Shown: positions 1-9,238, counted from the stretch's first letter. The stretch: DNA of 55,407 nt from Oscillospiraceae bacterium (GCA_017936985.1 JAGBEM010000027.1:1-55407), one strand, 5' to 3'. The notes: generated from the letters alone by a model not told the origin. Program-made: numbers and translations.

Positions 1-1244
1 ACCTTTTCTTCCTGACCCTTAACCTTGGGAGCAATGGCCATGGAGTAGCAGGGAGCGGCATAGGGAATACCCTTCAAGCTGACCACCTTACGGGGATCGC
101 ACAGAGTATCGCCGGTCTTGACCTTATCCATCTTGCCAATGGCGCCGATGTCGCCGCAGTTCAGTTCCTTGATCTCGGTGCTCTTCTTGCCGCACATAGC
201 ATACAGACGACCCAGCTTTTCAGTCTCACCGGTACGGGAGTTGACCAGTGTGGTGTCAGAATTGATGGTACCGGACAGCACTTTGATGAAGGAGTACTTG
301 CCGTACTGATCGGAAACGGTCTTCCAAACGAAGGCAGAGGGAACACCGCCGGGAGAAACAACGAACTCTTCGGTGGTGCCGTCAGCCAAAGTAGCCTTGT
401 GGTAGTTGCCTTCCACAGGGTTGGGAAGCAGGTCGATGATATGATCCATCAGCATCAGGCTGCCCAGGCAGTTGACACCGGAGCCGCACAGAACGGGATA
501 CAAGGTATGATCCAGAACGCCCTTGTGCATGCCCTTGATCATTTCCGCATAGGTGAAGTCCTCACCACCAAAGAACTTGTCCATAAACTCTTCGCTGGTC
601 TCGGCAACGGACTCCTTCAGAGCATCGTTAAACTCTTCGATGACGGATTCCTTATCTGCGGGAACTTCGATCTCCACGCGCTTCAGGTTCTGCATCTCGT
701 AGGCGCGCTTATTCAGAACATCGATGATACCAGTGATCTTCTTGGAAGCATCCCAGATAGGAGCGACCACGGGAGCGATCTTGTTGCCGTACTTTTCACG
801 CAGTGCATTGTAGGTAGCATTGTAGTCGGAGTTTTCCTCGTCTACCTTGGAGATGTAGATGAAGCGAGGCATATTCCGCTCTTCACAGTACTTCCAGGCT
901 TTCTCGAAACCGACGGTGATGCCGTCCTTGGCAGAGATGACCAGGATCGCAGCATCGGCAGCACGGAGTGCTTCCATAGCAGCGCCGGAGAAGTCAAAGC
1001 CACCGGGGGTATCCAAAAGGTTGATCTTGCAGTTGTGATACTCCAGAGGGATCACGGAAGTGGAAATGGAAATATTACGGCGGGTCTCTTCGGGGTCGAA
1101 GTCAGAAACCGTATTGCCGTCGGCGTTTTTGCCCATGCGGACAATAGCACCGGTCATATAAAGCAGGCTCTCAGCCAGAGCGGATTTGCCGCTGCCGCTG
1201 TGGCCCAGCAGACATACGTTACGGATAGAATTCACTGTGTACAT
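1..1244 (-). CDS. EF-G-type translational GTPase, N-terminal part (runs off left edge)
   Basis: Translating the minus strand from the ATG at 1244 gives about 414 residues of an elongation-factor-G-like protein. The P-loop GHSGSGKS lies near residues 14-21, the G3 motif DTPGG follows at about 80, and the G4-like segment SKVDEE lies near 130. Domain II follows, with a GTINSDTTL strand. EF-G proteins drive ribosomal translocation with GTP. The GHSGSGKS P-loop (instead of GHIDAGKT) and the FDPEE switch region fit the EF-G2-like paralogue group common in Clostridia better than canonical FusA. An AAAGGAG ribosome binding site precedes the start, with a consensus promoter further upstream. Domains III-V lie outside the window, so a ribosome-protection relative cannot be fully excluded. 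Confidence 0.85.
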   Translation of the reverse strand, partial: MYTVNSIRNVCLLGHSGSGKSALAESLLYMTGAIVRMGKNADGNTVSDFDPEETRRNISISTSVIPLEYHNCKINLLDTPGGFDFSGAAMEALRAADAAILVISAKDGITVGFEKAWKYCEERNMPRFIYISKVDEENSDYNATYNALREKYGNKIAPVVAPIWDASKKITGIIDVLNKRAYEMQNLKRVEIEVPADKESVIEEFNDALKESVAETSEEFMDKFFGGEDFTYAEMIKGMHKGVLDHTLYPVLCGSGVNCLGSLMLMDHIIDLLPNPVEGNYHKATLADGTTEEFVVSPGGVPSAFVWKTVSDQYGKYSFIKVLSGTINSDTTLVNSRTGETEKLGRLYAMCGKKSTEIKELNCGDIGAIGKMDKVKTGDTLCDPRKVVSLKGIPYAAPCYSMAIAPKVKGQEEK

Positions 1245-1321
1245 GGTGTTTACAATCTCCTTTCGGGAAGGGTATTCCCCTCCTCTTCTTGCTCTCCGGT
1301 GCAAAGCACCGCAATACAGAC

Positions 1322-1350
1322 ATTATACACGAAGCGCCAAGAGATTTCAA
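1322..1350 (-). promoter_or_regulatory. Sigma-70-type promoter for the EF-G-like gene
   Basis: On the minus strand TTGAAA (1345-1350) and TATAAT (1322-1327) are separated by 17 nt. It lies about 80 nt upstream of the EF-G-like start codon and downstream of the SLOG gene, so the GTPase gene has its own promoter. Confidence 0.7.
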
Positions 1351-1463
1351 TGCTTATTTTCGTCAGAATGCAAAATTGGCGAAATTGGCAGACGGACACT
1401 TGTTTCTCTGTGCAAAACAGACAAATTGCTTGCTCATTCCACAGCAACTTACCCAAATGCTCA

Positions 1464-2039
1464 TTACACTCCCTGCCTGTCTATCCGCCTCTTCAGAACC
1501 TTGTGTATCGCATTGTATGTATCATCCGTCAACAAGCAAATATTGTTGCGCTCATTACGCAGCATTCTTTCCAAAATCCTGGTTGGTAGAAATTCATAAT
1601 CCTCGCCCGTGATATTGATCACTGTCTTTCCCTGTCTGTGCGCTTTTTCAGCAAACTGCGCCGCACCGCCAAATTGGTGGGTAATGTGCGTTACCACATA
1701 ATCCGCACGTTTCAGCATCCAGTTGTTTCGCCAGGTAATGGCATATTTGGGATGCACCGCTTCGACCCCCTCCGGCACCATGGTGTCCTCATAATTCACA
1801 TATTCCTGGGTATGTCCCGGCACATAGGGCAGCACCACCGCATAATATATGTAGGAATGCACATCCATCAATTCGCTAAGAACACAGCGCACATACGCAT
1901 CAAAACGCCCCTGATTGCCCACATAAATCACACTAACGCCTTCCTCAATGATCATGTCCTCCAGCAAAGCCATCAGAATCGGTTTAACCGTCTCCGGACA
2001 GTCCTTATGCCCAAAGAATGTACAGACTTTCATACCCAT
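1464..2039 (-). CDS. SLOG-type (Rossmann-like) protein of unknown role
   Basis: A 191-residue cytosolic protein beginning MGMKVCTFFGH. The N-terminal KVCTFFGHKDCPE strand-loop, the YVGNQGRFD segment and the later WRNNWML and FGGAAQFAEKA segments match the widespread family of short SLOG/YpsA-like proteins. SLOG domains bind nucleotides or nucleotide-derived ligands, but this subfamily has no assigned function that I know of. The ATG at 2039 was chosen because GAGGTG precedes it by a suitable distance; an in-frame upstream start at 2048 lacks one. It is divergent from the ribbon-helix-helix gene at 2141, with overlapping promoters. Confidence 0.75.
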   Translation of the reverse strand: MGMKVCTFFGHKDCPETVKPILMALLEDMIIEEGVSVIYVGNQGRFDAYVRCVLSELMDVHSYIYYAVVLPYVPGHTQEYVNYEDTMVPEGVEAVHPKYAITWRNNWMLKRADYVVTHITHQFGGAAQFAEKAHRQGKTVINITGEDYEFLPTRILERMLRNERNNICLLTDDTYNAIHKVLKRRIDRQGV

Positions 2040-2088
2040 ATAAAACACCTCTGTTTTGACGCATTAATTTCGTCTTTTTTTACAAAAT

Positions 2089-2124
2089 ATAATATCGCAA
2101 TGCTATAATTTTATCAACATTGCG
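2089..2124. promoter_or_regulatory. Overlapping divergent promoters with an inverted repeat
   Basis: Leftward (minus strand): TTGATA (2112-2117), 17 nt, TATTAT (2089-2094), serving the SLOG gene. Rightward: TATAAT at 2104-2109, with a poor -35, serving the ribbon-helix-helix gene. CGCAATG (2096-2102) and CATTGCG (2118-2124) form an inverted repeat that brackets the rightward -10. This is a plausible operator for the adjacent ribbon-helix-helix protein, but that link is inference. Confidence 0.55.
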
Positions 2125-2140
2125 TCAGAGGTGAGTCAAT

Positions 2141-2317
2141 ATGAGTGATAACCTGCCCCGCTATACCTTGCGAATTTCTCAGGATTTATTGGATAAGATT
2201 GGTTACATTGCAAGCTATGAGGGTCGTACAAAAAACAAAGAAATTGAGCAGCTTATCAAGAAACGTATTGCGGAGTATGAAGCGCAGCATGGTAGTATTG
2301 AAGCGGAGAAGAAATAA
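2141..2317 (+). CDS. Small ribbon-helix-helix (Arc/CopG-like) DNA-binding protein
   Basis: A 58-residue protein beginning MSDNLPRYTLRISQDLL. A basic N-terminal beta strand (PRYTLRIS) is followed by two helices (QDLLDKIGYIASYEG, then TKNKEIEQLIKKRIAEYE). This is the Arc/CopG/Arc-like RHH layout, in which a dimeric strand pair inserts into the DNA major groove. GAGGTGAG precedes the ATG at 2141, and a strong terminator follows the stop. As a stand-alone gene divergent from the SLOG gene it probably represses its own promoter region. No toxin partner is visible. Confidence 0.8.
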   Translation: MSDNLPRYTLRISQDLLDKIGYIASYEGRTKNKEIEQLIKKRIAEYEAQHGSIEAEKK

Positions 2318-2325
2318 TATTCCGA

Positions 2326-2359
2326 AAAACGGGCGCGTTCGCATGAACGCGCCCGTTTT
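2326..2359 (+). terminator. Terminator after the ribbon-helix-helix gene
   Basis: A perfect 15-bp inverted repeat (2326-2340 with 2345-2359) with a GCAT loop and a T-rich right arm. Its A-rich left arm makes it potentially bidirectional. Confidence 0.8.
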
Positions 2360-2411
2360 GTATGTGAAGTTCAGTTTAGTGGTGCGTCGATTGCTGTGGC
2401 GCGGCAGCGCC

Positions 2412-2574
2412 AAATGGCTTCCCCTGGGGGAAGCTGGCAAAAATCTTTGATTTTTGACTGATGAGGGCAAACCATGAAGCCATTTTTCTGAGATGTTGTA
2501 GCAATCAGTGTAAGGCTAACCCTCATCCGCCCCAGTGTGCGCACTGGGGCACCTTCCCCAAAGGGGAAGGCTTT
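2412..2574. repeat. Palindromic MITE-like repeat element
   Basis: The ends are imperfect inverted repeats: the left has CTTCCCCTGGGGGAAG and the right, read on the minus strand, has CTTCCCCTTTGGGGAAG. Both are followed inwards by short G/C-rich or A/T-rich hairpins and then by GATGAGGG facing CCCTCAT. No ORF lies inside. Elements of this build are dispersed in gut Oscillospiraceae as I recall them, and probably move by a transposase supplied in trans. It fills most of the gap between 2318 and 2622. Confidence 0.6.
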
Positions 2575-2587
2575 ACCCTGTTCACTG

Positions 2588-2620
2588 CAAAAAGCGGAAG
2601 GAACTTCCCTTCCGCTTTTG
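2588..2620 (-). terminator. Terminator downstream of the P-ATPase-like gene
   Basis: A 12-bp inverted repeat (2590-2601 with 2608-2619). Read on the minus strand it ends in a T run directly after the stop codon of the gene ending at 2623. Confidence 0.75.
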
Positions 2621-2622
2621 TA

Positions 2623-4653
2623 TTATACAGACCTGGTCCACTCGGTGATCAAAAATCCAGGAATCAGCCAAATCAGCTCATACAGCAGTACATTTCCCGG
2701 GGTCAGCAGATATTCCGCGCCCAAAATTGCCAAAAGCAGCATCATCACAAGACCCAGAATACCGCCCAGCATATGCACCGTTACACCCAGGCGGCAGGCA
2801 GACCGCAACGCTCTCGCGCCGGTAACCACAAACGCTGGACCGGAAAGGCCCTCATTGGTTGTCAGTGCCAGAACCGGTGTACCCTCCTCCGGCTGCTTAT
2901 CCGCCAGTTCCAGACGAACAGGCCGCTCCGGGAAGGCAATGCGCCGGGTGTTGACACCGAATCGGCTGCGGATAAAGCTCTCCGTCAGCATAAAATCAGA
3001 AGTGGTCAGTACCGGCATCAGTCTTCTGTAGGCACACAGGGTTGTCAGCGCAGCAGCCGTAGCCTTTACCTTGCCATAGGTAATGGCAAACACGCCGCCC
3101 AGCTGGCCGTCGATGGCTACATACACCGCCTGATTGACTTTCGTACCGGCAGGCATATCCACGCCCATATCCTGCATGAATTTCAGCGTACCGGCCAACA
3201 CGGATTCTCCGTTGACCTCACCGCCGACACCACCGGCAGGATAGCTGCGCAGCTCCTTGGCAGAGTAGTGATAGCCGTTGCGGCTGTCCAGCAGCGCACT
3301 GAACAGAGGTGCCATACCACCGCCGCAAGCGGTGATCAAGGCAGTGCCGTAAGCCACCACGGTATCCGGATCCCGGGTGCCATAGAATTTGACACCGTTC
3401 ATCTTGGCAGAGCCAGCAGGAAACAGATCCGTATCGTTCAGCGGAAATACGCCGCTTTTGCTCAATCCCTTTACACCCTGCCAGCCGCAGATCACCGCGC
3501 CCAGCTTATGCAACCGACGCTCCAGAACCGCCGCAGGACGGCTCAGTGTAATGAAGCTGGAAGCAGGAACGGAAACCAAAAGTGCAGCAGAGAAAGCCTG
3601 GATGCCCAGTTCAAGCCCATGGAGCACACCGGCAGTGACCGCAATTCCTATACTGATGACCAGCGCCACCAGTGCGTATACGGACAAGACCTTTTCCGGG
3701 CCGGAAGGCACATGATAGGTGTCCATAAAGTCCTCTACCTGGCCCTCACTGCGCAAAAATCCGGTACGGCCCTCGTAGTAATCTGCAGCAGCCACAACGC
3801 TGTCCAGCCGGGTGGCTTTTCGCATGGTATCCATTTGTCCCATTTCTGTGTTGCGTTTCTGATAAGTGCTCCACAAAGACATGGTCATATGCAGGCTGAA
3901 TACGGCGCAACAAGGCACCCGCAGGCTCTGCAGGCACAGCAATCCATCCACCAAACAGGCAGCCAGGCTAAAGATCAGCAGGCTGTTCAAAGAAAACCGC
4001 AGACGGACCATATCACCAAAGCCCTCCATCAGCTGATAGCTGCCCAAAAGGCCGGACAGCAGCAGCGTCAGAAATTGGCCGAAGATCAGCAAACGGATCC
4101 GCCCTTCGCCGATCATGTTCATCGTATACAGCGCCGTAGCAGCGGCAGAGAGCAGCGCAACGATCAGATTCAGAAGGATCGCCAGCTGCAACTTGCCAAG
4201 GCCCAGTTCCGTCAAGGCATAGTACCGCTTCTCCGGGCCTGCCACCAATTTCTTCTTCAGTTCCCGCAGCCGGGATTTGGGATGGTAAACGATGGGCTCC
4301 GGAGGAATATAGTCATTGATGGGCTGCTCATACTCCGGCTCCCATTCGTCAGAATAGGGTTCTGCTTTCGGCGGTTCCTGCACAGGCATCGGAGGATTCT
4401 CTTCTTCCTCTTGCCCAACAGGGGTAAAGGCCATGGTCTGCTCCAAATCTGCACTTTGCTGGCGGACGACCTTCGTGATCTCATCCAAACGGACAGTATC
4501 CTGGGGAAAAGGTGACTCACTGCCCACACCCTCCGGAATGCTGCCGTCCCAGATCAGTACATCTTCCTGTTCCTGGGGCTGGATGCTTTCATAGCCGAAT
4601 TCCTTGAGAATATCCTCAAGGCTAAATTCGCCGGTATTTCGTTTTTCGTCCAT
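2623..4653 (-). CDS. Membrane protein resembling a degenerate P-type ATPase
   Basis: 676 residues. The N-terminal ~130 are acidic, proline-rich and probably cytosolic. Paired hydrophobic segments lie near 155-215 and 225-260, another pair near 330-390, and a last pair near 615-670. The order resembles heavy-metal P-type ATPases: LLVSVPASSFITLSRPA sits where the CPC helix would be, GVKGLSKSGVFPLNDTDLFP where the DKTGT phosphorylation loop would be, and AIDGQLGGVFAI resembles a P-domain strand. The catalytic DKTGT aspartate, TGD and GDGxND motifs are absent, so pumping is unlikely. The family call is my inference from layout and short motifs. It ends 4 nt before rlmB begins on the same strand, suggesting one transcript from the rlmB promoter. 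Confidence 0.55.
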   Translation of the reverse strand: MDEKRNTGEFSLEDILKEFGYESIQPQEQEDVLIWDGSIPEGVGSESPFPQDTVRLDEITKVVRQQSADLEQTMAFTPVGQEEEENPPMPVQEPPKAEPYSDEWEPEYEQPINDYIPPEPIVYHPKSRLRELKKKLVAGPEKRYYALTELGLGKLQLAILLNLIVALLSAAATALYTMNMIGEGRIRLLIFGQFLTLLLSGLLGSYQLMEGFGDMVRLRFSLNSLLIFSLAACLVDGLLCLQSLRVPCCAVFSLHMTMSLWSTYQKRNTEMGQMDTMRKATRLDSVVAAADYYEGRTGFLRSEGQVEDFMDTYHVPSGPEKVLSVYALVALVISIGIAVTAGVLHGLELGIQAFSAALLVSVPASSFITLSRPAAVLERRLHKLGAVICGWQGVKGLSKSGVFPLNDTDLFPAGSAKMNGVKFYGTRDPDTVVAYGTALITACGGGMAPLFSALLDSRNGYHYSAKELRSYPAGGVGGEVNGESVLAGTLKFMQDMGVDMPAGTKVNQAVYVAIDGQLGGVFAITYGKVKATAAALTTLCAYRRLMPVLTTSDFMLTESFIRSRFGVNTRRIAFPERPVRLELADKQPEEGTPVLALTTNEGLSGPAFVVTGARALRSACRLGVTVHMLGGILGLVMMLLLAILGAEYLLTPGNVLLYELIWLIPGFLITEWTRSV

Positions 4654-4657
4654 AGTA

Positions 4658-5440
4658 TTAACCTCCCAGGCGCTGACGGACGGCTTCGTAAAGAAGAATG
4701 GATGCTGCCGCAGATGCGTTCAGCGAAGAAATACGGCCCTTCATGGGAATATGCACGATCACATCGCAATTTTTCCGGACCAGAGGGCTCATGCCATCAC
4801 CCTCATTGCCGATGACGATCGCTGCAGGGATAGTCAAGTCTGCTTTATACATCGGAATAGAGCCTTCCGCAGCAGTGCCGAACACCCAAACGCCCTTTTC
4901 CTTCAGATCTGCAATTGCATTGTTGATATTGGTGACCCGGGCCACCTTCATATATTCCACTGCACCGGCAGATGCCTTGGCAACAGTAGCAGTCAACCCA
5001 ACGCTGCGGCGCTTGGGAATGATCACGCCATGGGCACCGGCACACTCTGCGCTGCGCATGATCGCACCCAGATTATGGGGATCGGTCAGCTCATCACAGA
5101 TCACGATCAGCGGTGCCTCGCCCCGGTCTGCAGCTTCCTGCAGAATATCATCGATGGAGGCATATTCATGGGCAGCCGCCAGTGTGATCACGCCCTGATG
5201 GGCATGGGTCGTACTCATAGCATCCAGCTTCCGCCGGTCCACAGGCACTACCACCGCACCGGCTTCCTTTGCCTGGGCAGCCAAGCGCTGCAGCGCCCGG
5301 TCAGTCTCACCGGCGGCGATAAAGACCTTGTCAATGGTCCGCCCGCTGCGCAGGGCCTCTGTCAACGCATTACGGCCCTCCAGCTGGCCTTCGATCTCCT
5401 CTGCAGGTGCAGGTGTATTACGGCGATGCTTCTCATTCAT
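4658..5440 (-). CDS. rlmB: 23S rRNA (guanosine-2'-O-)-methyltransferase RlmB, SpoU family
   Basis: 260 residues from MNEKHRR. The N-terminal substrate-binding part includes LEGRNALTEALRSG (about 20-33), and the C-terminal SPOUT methyltransferase domain forms the trefoil knot. Knot motifs are visible: CDELTDPHNLGAIMRSAE, IVIGNEGDGMS and IPMKGRISSLNASAAASI. RlmB methylates the ribose of a conserved guanosine (G2251 in E. coli) in the 23S peptidyl-transferase P loop using SAM. AGGAGAG precedes the ATG at 5440; the longer frame back to 5512 would run through the promoter. It heads a transcript continuing into the P-ATPase-like gene. Confidence 0.92.
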   Translation of the reverse strand: MNEKHRRNTPAPAEEIEGQLEGRNALTEALRSGRTIDKVFIAAGETDRALQRLAAQAKEAGAVVVPVDRRKLDAMSTTHAHQGVITLAAAHEYASIDDILQEAADRGEAPLIVICDELTDPHNLGAIMRSAECAGAHGVIIPKRRSVGLTATVAKASAGAVEYMKVARVTNINNAIADLKEKGVWVFGTAAEGSIPMYKADLTIPAAIVIGNEGDGMSPLVRKNCDVIVHIPMKGRISSLNASAAASILLYEAVRQRLGG

Positions 5441-5485
5441 AACAAATCTCTCCTGTCGGTAATGGCATCTATACATATTTTTGTT

Positions 5486-5514
5486 ATTATAGCAGATTCT
5501 TTTCCCGTCCACAA
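5486..5514 (-). promoter_or_regulatory. Sigma-70-type promoter for rlmB
   Basis: On the minus strand TTGTGG (5509-5514), a 17-nt spacer, then TATAAT (5486-5491), about 45 nt upstream of the rlmB start. Confidence 0.7.
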
Positions 5515-5585
5515 CTGCTATTTTCCAAATTTTCCACCATAAATTGTATTCATAAAAAATTCACCGCAATACAGCTTTTTCCGTC

Positions 5586-5613
5586 TTGCGTCTGTCAATT
5601 ATTTTGCTATAAT
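5586..5613 (+). promoter_or_regulatory. Sigma-70-type promoter for the phosphoglycerol transferase gene
   Basis: TTGCGT (5586-5591), a 16-nt spacer, TATAAT (5608-5613), 35 nt upstream of the start at 5649 and divergent from the rlmB promoter. Confidence 0.7.
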
Positions 5614-5648
5614 GGAGGCAGCTTAAATTTTATGGAGTCAATCACCTT

Positions 5649-7193
5649 ATGAATACAAACATCAAAACAAAGCGCGCCAAAGCTGCAAAGATCCGGCGCA
5701 TCCTTACTGTGTGCTTCACCAGCTTGCTGCTTTTGGTGGCTTTTTTATGCTTCTTCTCTGCCCTTTGGTATGTCGATACTTTCGGCCGGACCGGCTTTGA
5801 TTCAGTGATCTATACCCTGTCCTCCGGTTTCAGCGGTGTCCAATCTGGGCTTCTGCTCTCCTATTTGGTAGGCGGTGCTTTGCCGGCGGTACTGTGCGGC
5901 GGGCTGACTGCTCTGGTGCTGTTCTTCCCCGAAACCAAGACTTTCTGTCTGAAGCTGTTCGGTAAAATGCGTCAGGTTTTTCCTATCCGAAACGTCATTG
6001 CCGGCTTGCTAGGTCTGGCGCTGAGTCTGGGGCTTATTACCCACGCCGCTTTCAATGTAGAATTGGTAGACTATATCGCCAGCCAGTTTCAGACTTCTGA
6101 GCTGTACCAACGAGAATACCGGGATCCCAAGGATGTCACCGTAACATTCCCGGAGAAAAAACGAAATCTTGTCTATATTATACTGGAATCCATGGAGACC
6201 AGCTATCTTTCCGCAGATCAGGGTGGTGCGCTGGCGCATAATCTGATTCCGGAACTGTATGATTTAGCACAGACTTATACCAACTTTTCCCACAACGATA
6301 CGGTTGGCGGTTTTTCCCAGATCAGCGGTGCCAGCTGGACGGTGGGCTCCATGGTCGCCCAGACCGGTGGCGTACCTTTGATCACCCCTGTTGGCGTTTC
6401 TGATGTGCAGAACGGCTACGGTAAAAACGGTGTTTTCCTGCCAGGGCTGACCACAATGCAGAATATTCTCCACAAAAACGGCTATTACCAGACCCTAATG
6501 GTAGGTTCTGACTCCCGGTACGGCGGTCGGAAAACCTACTACAGCACCCACGATGTGGACAAAATCTATGATCTGTTCACCGCCCGGGCAGACGGGCTTG
6601 TGGCAAAGGATTATTCCGTCTGGTGGGGATTTGAGGATCTGTATCTGTTTGAATACGCTAAGGAAAAGCTGACGGAAATCTCCCAGCAGGAGCAGCCCTT
6701 CGCCTTTACCATGCTCACCGCTGACACCCACCATGTAGGCGGCTATCCCTGCAAGCTGTGTAAGCGAACCTATAAAGAAAACTATGACAACGTGATCTCC
6801 TGCTCCAGCCGGCAGGTATATGCCTTTGTTCAGTGGCTCATGGAGCAGCCTTTCTACGAGAACACCACCATTGTCATCACCGGCGATCACGAATCCATGG
6901 ATGCCGGATATTTCCAGCGGAATGTGGCAACCGACTATCAGCGGCATATGTATAACTGCTTCATCAATGCTGCTGCAGAAACCGACCACGCCAAAAACCG
7001 CCAGTTTACCGCCATGGATCTATTCCCTACCACTCTGGCTGCCATGGGCTGCACCATAGAAGGCAACCGGCTGGGACTGGGTGTCAATCTGTACTCTAAC
7101 CTGCCCACACTGACGGAACGGCTCGGATATGATTATCTCAATGAAGAGCTGGGAAAACGATCTGTTTTTTACAGCCATTTCTACAACGAATGA
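5649..7193 (+). CDS. LTA-synthase/OpgB-type phosphoglycerol transferase (sulfatase fold)
   Basis: 514 residues. Membrane segments lie near 19-42, 68-92 and 117-135, followed by an extracytoplasmic alkaline-phosphatase/sulfatase-fold domain. ILESMETSY (about 178-186) supplies the metal-binding glutamate. GASWTVGSMVAQTGGVPL resembles the nucleophile region of OpgB/MdoB-type enzymes. ITGDHESMD (near 412) and the preceding THH carry further metal ligands. Family members transfer glycerol phosphate from phosphatidylglycerol to a glycolipid anchor or glucan. Only three membrane helices are evident, fewer than the five of LtaS, and the sequence is closer to the OpgB branch, so the acceptor is uncertain. 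It is monocistronic, with its own promoter and terminator. Confidence 0.85.
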   Translation: MNTNIKTKRAKAAKIRRILTVCFTSLLLLVAFLCFFSALWYVDTFGRTGFDSVIYTLSSGFSGVQSGLLLSYLVGGALPAVLCGGLTALVLFFPETKTFCLKLFGKMRQVFPIRNVIAGLLGLALSLGLITHAAFNVELVDYIASQFQTSELYQREYRDPKDVTVTFPEKKRNLVYIILESMETSYLSADQGGALAHNLIPELYDLAQTYTNFSHNDTVGGFSQISGASWTVGSMVAQTGGVPLITPVGVSDVQNGYGKNGVFLPGLTTMQNILHKNGYYQTLMVGSDSRYGGRKTYYSTHDVDKIYDLFTARADGLVAKDYSVWWGFEDLYLFEYAKEKLTEISQQEQPFAFTMLTADTHHVGGYPCKLCKRTYKENYDNVISCSSRQVYAFVQWLMEQPFYENTTIVITGDHESMDAGYFQRNVATDYQRHMYNCFINAAAETDHAKNRQFTAMDLFPTTLAAMGCTIEGNRLGLGVNLYSNLPTLTERLGYDYLNEELGKRSVFYSHFYNE

Positions 7194-7197
7194 CTCC

Positions 7198-7233
7198 AAA
7201 ACCGCCCGACAGCCAACTGTTGGGCGGTTTTTG
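7198..7233 (+). terminator. Terminator of the phosphoglycerol transferase gene
   Basis: AAAACCGCCC (7198-7207) pairs with GGGCGGTTTT (7222-7231). The stem continues inwards (ACAG with CTGT) to a short loop and ends in five T. Confidence 0.9.
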
Positions 7234-7277
7234 CCGGAAATTAACAGAAAATTTACGGCATTAGCAGGAAAGATTCA

Positions 7278-7306
7278 TTGCTTGCCGCAGAAAAATATGA
7301 TATGAT
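7278..7306 (+). promoter_or_regulatory. Sigma-70-type promoter for ftsH
   Basis: TTGCTT (7278-7283), a 17-nt spacer, TATGAT (7301-7306), 36 nt upstream of the ftsH start. Confidence 0.6.
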
Positions 7307-7342
7307 GTGGAAAAATGAATCCCAAAGGAGAGCTTATCGCCT

Positions 7343-9232
7343 ATGGAACCAAATCGTAACGACCCCCAAACCAGCAAACCCGGGGACAACAAGCGCCCTA
7401 AGATGAATATCTGGGTCACCCTGCTCATAGCGGTTGCCATCGTGCTGCTGATCAGCACGGTTTACCATGCCATCGCCAACAGTCAGTACACCCAGACCAA
7501 TTACTCCGATTTCCGCACAGAAATGGAAAAAAGCAATCTGGCAGAAGTCACCATTTCCTATGACCGGATCATCTATCTGACCAAGGAAGAAGCCGCAAAG
7601 CCTGCAGCCCAGCAAAAAGCCTGCTTTACCGGTATCCCCAGTTATGCTGACACACTGGCACTGATGGACGAACTGGATGCACTGGGTGTCAAGGTGGACT
7701 ATCCCATCGTTGAGGATAATTCCGGCATCATGATGATCTTGTACTATGTGCTGATGATCGGCGGCATTTTCCTGATGATGCGTTTTCTCACCAAGCGTCT
7801 CAGCGGCGACGGTGTCATGGGCGGTTTTGGTCAGAGCAAGGCCAAGGTCTATATGGAAAAGCAGACCGGTGTTACCTTTAAGGATGTAGCCGGTCAGGAC
7901 GAAGCCAAAGAATCTCTGCAGGAGATCATCGACTTCCTGCACAACCCCAAAAAATACACAGACATCGGCGCAAAGATGCCTAAGGGCGCTCTGTTAGTAG
8001 GCTCTCCCGGTACCGGTAAGACGCTGCTTGCCAAAGCAGTGGCCGGTGAAGCAGGTGTCCCCTTCTTCTCCATGTCCGGTTCTGACTTTGAAGAGATGTT
8101 CGTCGGTGTGGGTGCCAGCCGTGTCCGTGACCTGTTCCAGCAGGCCACCAAGGTTGCCCCGTCCATCGTATTCATCGATGAGATCGATGCCGTTGGCCGC
8201 ACCCGGGACTCCCGGTTTGGCAACAACGACCAGACCCTGAATCAGCTGCTGGGCGAACTGGACGGCTTCGATTCGTCTAAAGGCGTTGTGATCCTGGCAG
8301 CAACCAACCGTCCGGAAATTCTGGACAAGGCACTTCTTCGTGCAGGTCGTTTTGACCGGCGGATCATTGTGGACCGTCCCAATCTTCAGGGCCGACTGGA
8401 TACCTTGAAGGTCCACACCCGGAAGATCAAGCTGTCGGAAGATGTGGATCTGCGCAAGATCGCCCAGGCCACTGCCGGTGCAGTGGGTGCTGACCTGGCT
8501 AACCTGGTAAACGAGGCTGCGCTGCGGGCTGTCCGCAACAACCGGCAGGCGGTCAACCAGGAGGACCTGTTGGCAGCCTTCGAAACCGTCATCGCCGGAA
8601 CAGAAAAGAAGAACACTGTCCTGACCGATGTAGAAAAGCGGCTGGTCGCTTACCACGAAGTGGGTCATGCACTGGTAGCCGCATTGGAAAAGAAGACCGA
8701 TCCTGTGACCAAGATCACCATCGTTCCTCACACCTCCGGTGCTCTGGGTTATACCATGTACGCCCCTGAGGAAGAAAAGTTCCTGTCCACAAAAGAAGAG
8801 CTGTTGGCAGACCTGCGCTCTACCCTGGGTGGCCGCGCAGCAGAGCAGGTAGCATTTTCCACCATGACCACCGGTGCTTCCAACGATCTGCAAAAAGCCA
8901 CGGCTCTTGCTAAGCATATGGTCGCTTTGTACGGAATGAGTGAGGAGCTAGGTTTGATGGCACCTGCCGTGATCGAGAATCAGTATCTGGATGGGCAGGC
9001 ACATATGGACTGCTCCAACGAAACCGCAGCCAAGGTGGATGGCGCCGTGCAAAAACTGCTGAACGACAACTACAATGCCACGGTAAAGCTGCTGATCGAC
9101 AATCGGGCGCTGCTTGATGAGATCTCTGAGCATCTGCTGCTCCGGGAAACCATCACCGGCGAAGAACTGATGGCCTATGTCAACGCCGATCAGAAGCAGC
9201 CTGAAGAAGCGGAAGAAACCGCAGAGGAATAA
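7343..9232 (+). CDS. ftsH: ATP-dependent zinc metalloprotease FtsH
   Basis: 629 residues, within the usual size range. Two membrane helices (about 22-44 and 128-150) flank an external domain. The AAA+ module has Walker A GSPGTGKT (near 220), Walker B FIDEID, the pore-loop region around [12 protein letters not shown] and the second region of homology. The M41 peptidase domain has HEVGH (near 438), with the third zinc ligand expected in the ASNDLQKAT segment. FtsH degrades misassembled membrane proteins and short-lived regulators at the inner face of the membrane. AAAGGAG precedes the ATG. It has its own promoter, and a strong terminator follows before tRNA-Arg. Confidence 0.96.
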   Translation: MEPNRNDPQTSKPGDNKRPKMNIWVTLLIAVAIVLLISTVYHAIANSQYTQTNYSDFRTEMEKSNLAEVTISYDRIIYLTKEEAAKPAAQQKACFTGIPSYADTLALMDELDALGVKVDYPIVEDNSGIMMILYYVLMIGGIFLMMRFLTKRLSGDGVMGGFGQSKAKVYMEKQTGVTFKDVAGQDEAKESLQEIIDFLHNPKKYTDIGAKMPKGALLVGSPGTGKTLLAKAVAGEAGVPFFSMSGSDFEEMFVGVGASRVRDLFQQATKVAPSIVFIDEIDAVGRTRDSRFGNNDQTLNQLLGELDGFDSSKGVVILAATNRPEILDKALLRAGRFDRRIIVDRPNLQGRLDTLKVHTRKIKLSEDVDLRKIAQATAGAVGADLANLVNEAALRAVRNNRQAVNQEDLLAAFETVIAGTEKKNTVLTDVEKRLVAYHEVGHALVAALEKKTDPVTKITIVPHTSGALGYTMYAPEEEKFLSTKEELLADLRSTLGGRAAEQVAFSTMTTGASNDLQKATALAKHMVALYGMSEELGLMAPAVIENQYLDGQAHMDCSNETAAKVDGAVQKLLNDNYNATVKLLIDNRALLDEISEHLLLRETITGEELMAYVNADQKQPEEAEETAEE

Positions 9233-9238
9233 ACATTA

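Noticed and set aside
399..1589. 396-codon open frame on the plus strand
   Set aside because: Antisense to the EF-G-type gene with its P-loop and G motifs; no ribosome binding site.
2461..4515. 684-codon open frame on the plus strand
   Set aside because: It is antisense to the membrane-protein gene at 2623-4653, has low-complexity Gln/His/Arg composition typical of shadow frames and no ribosome binding site.
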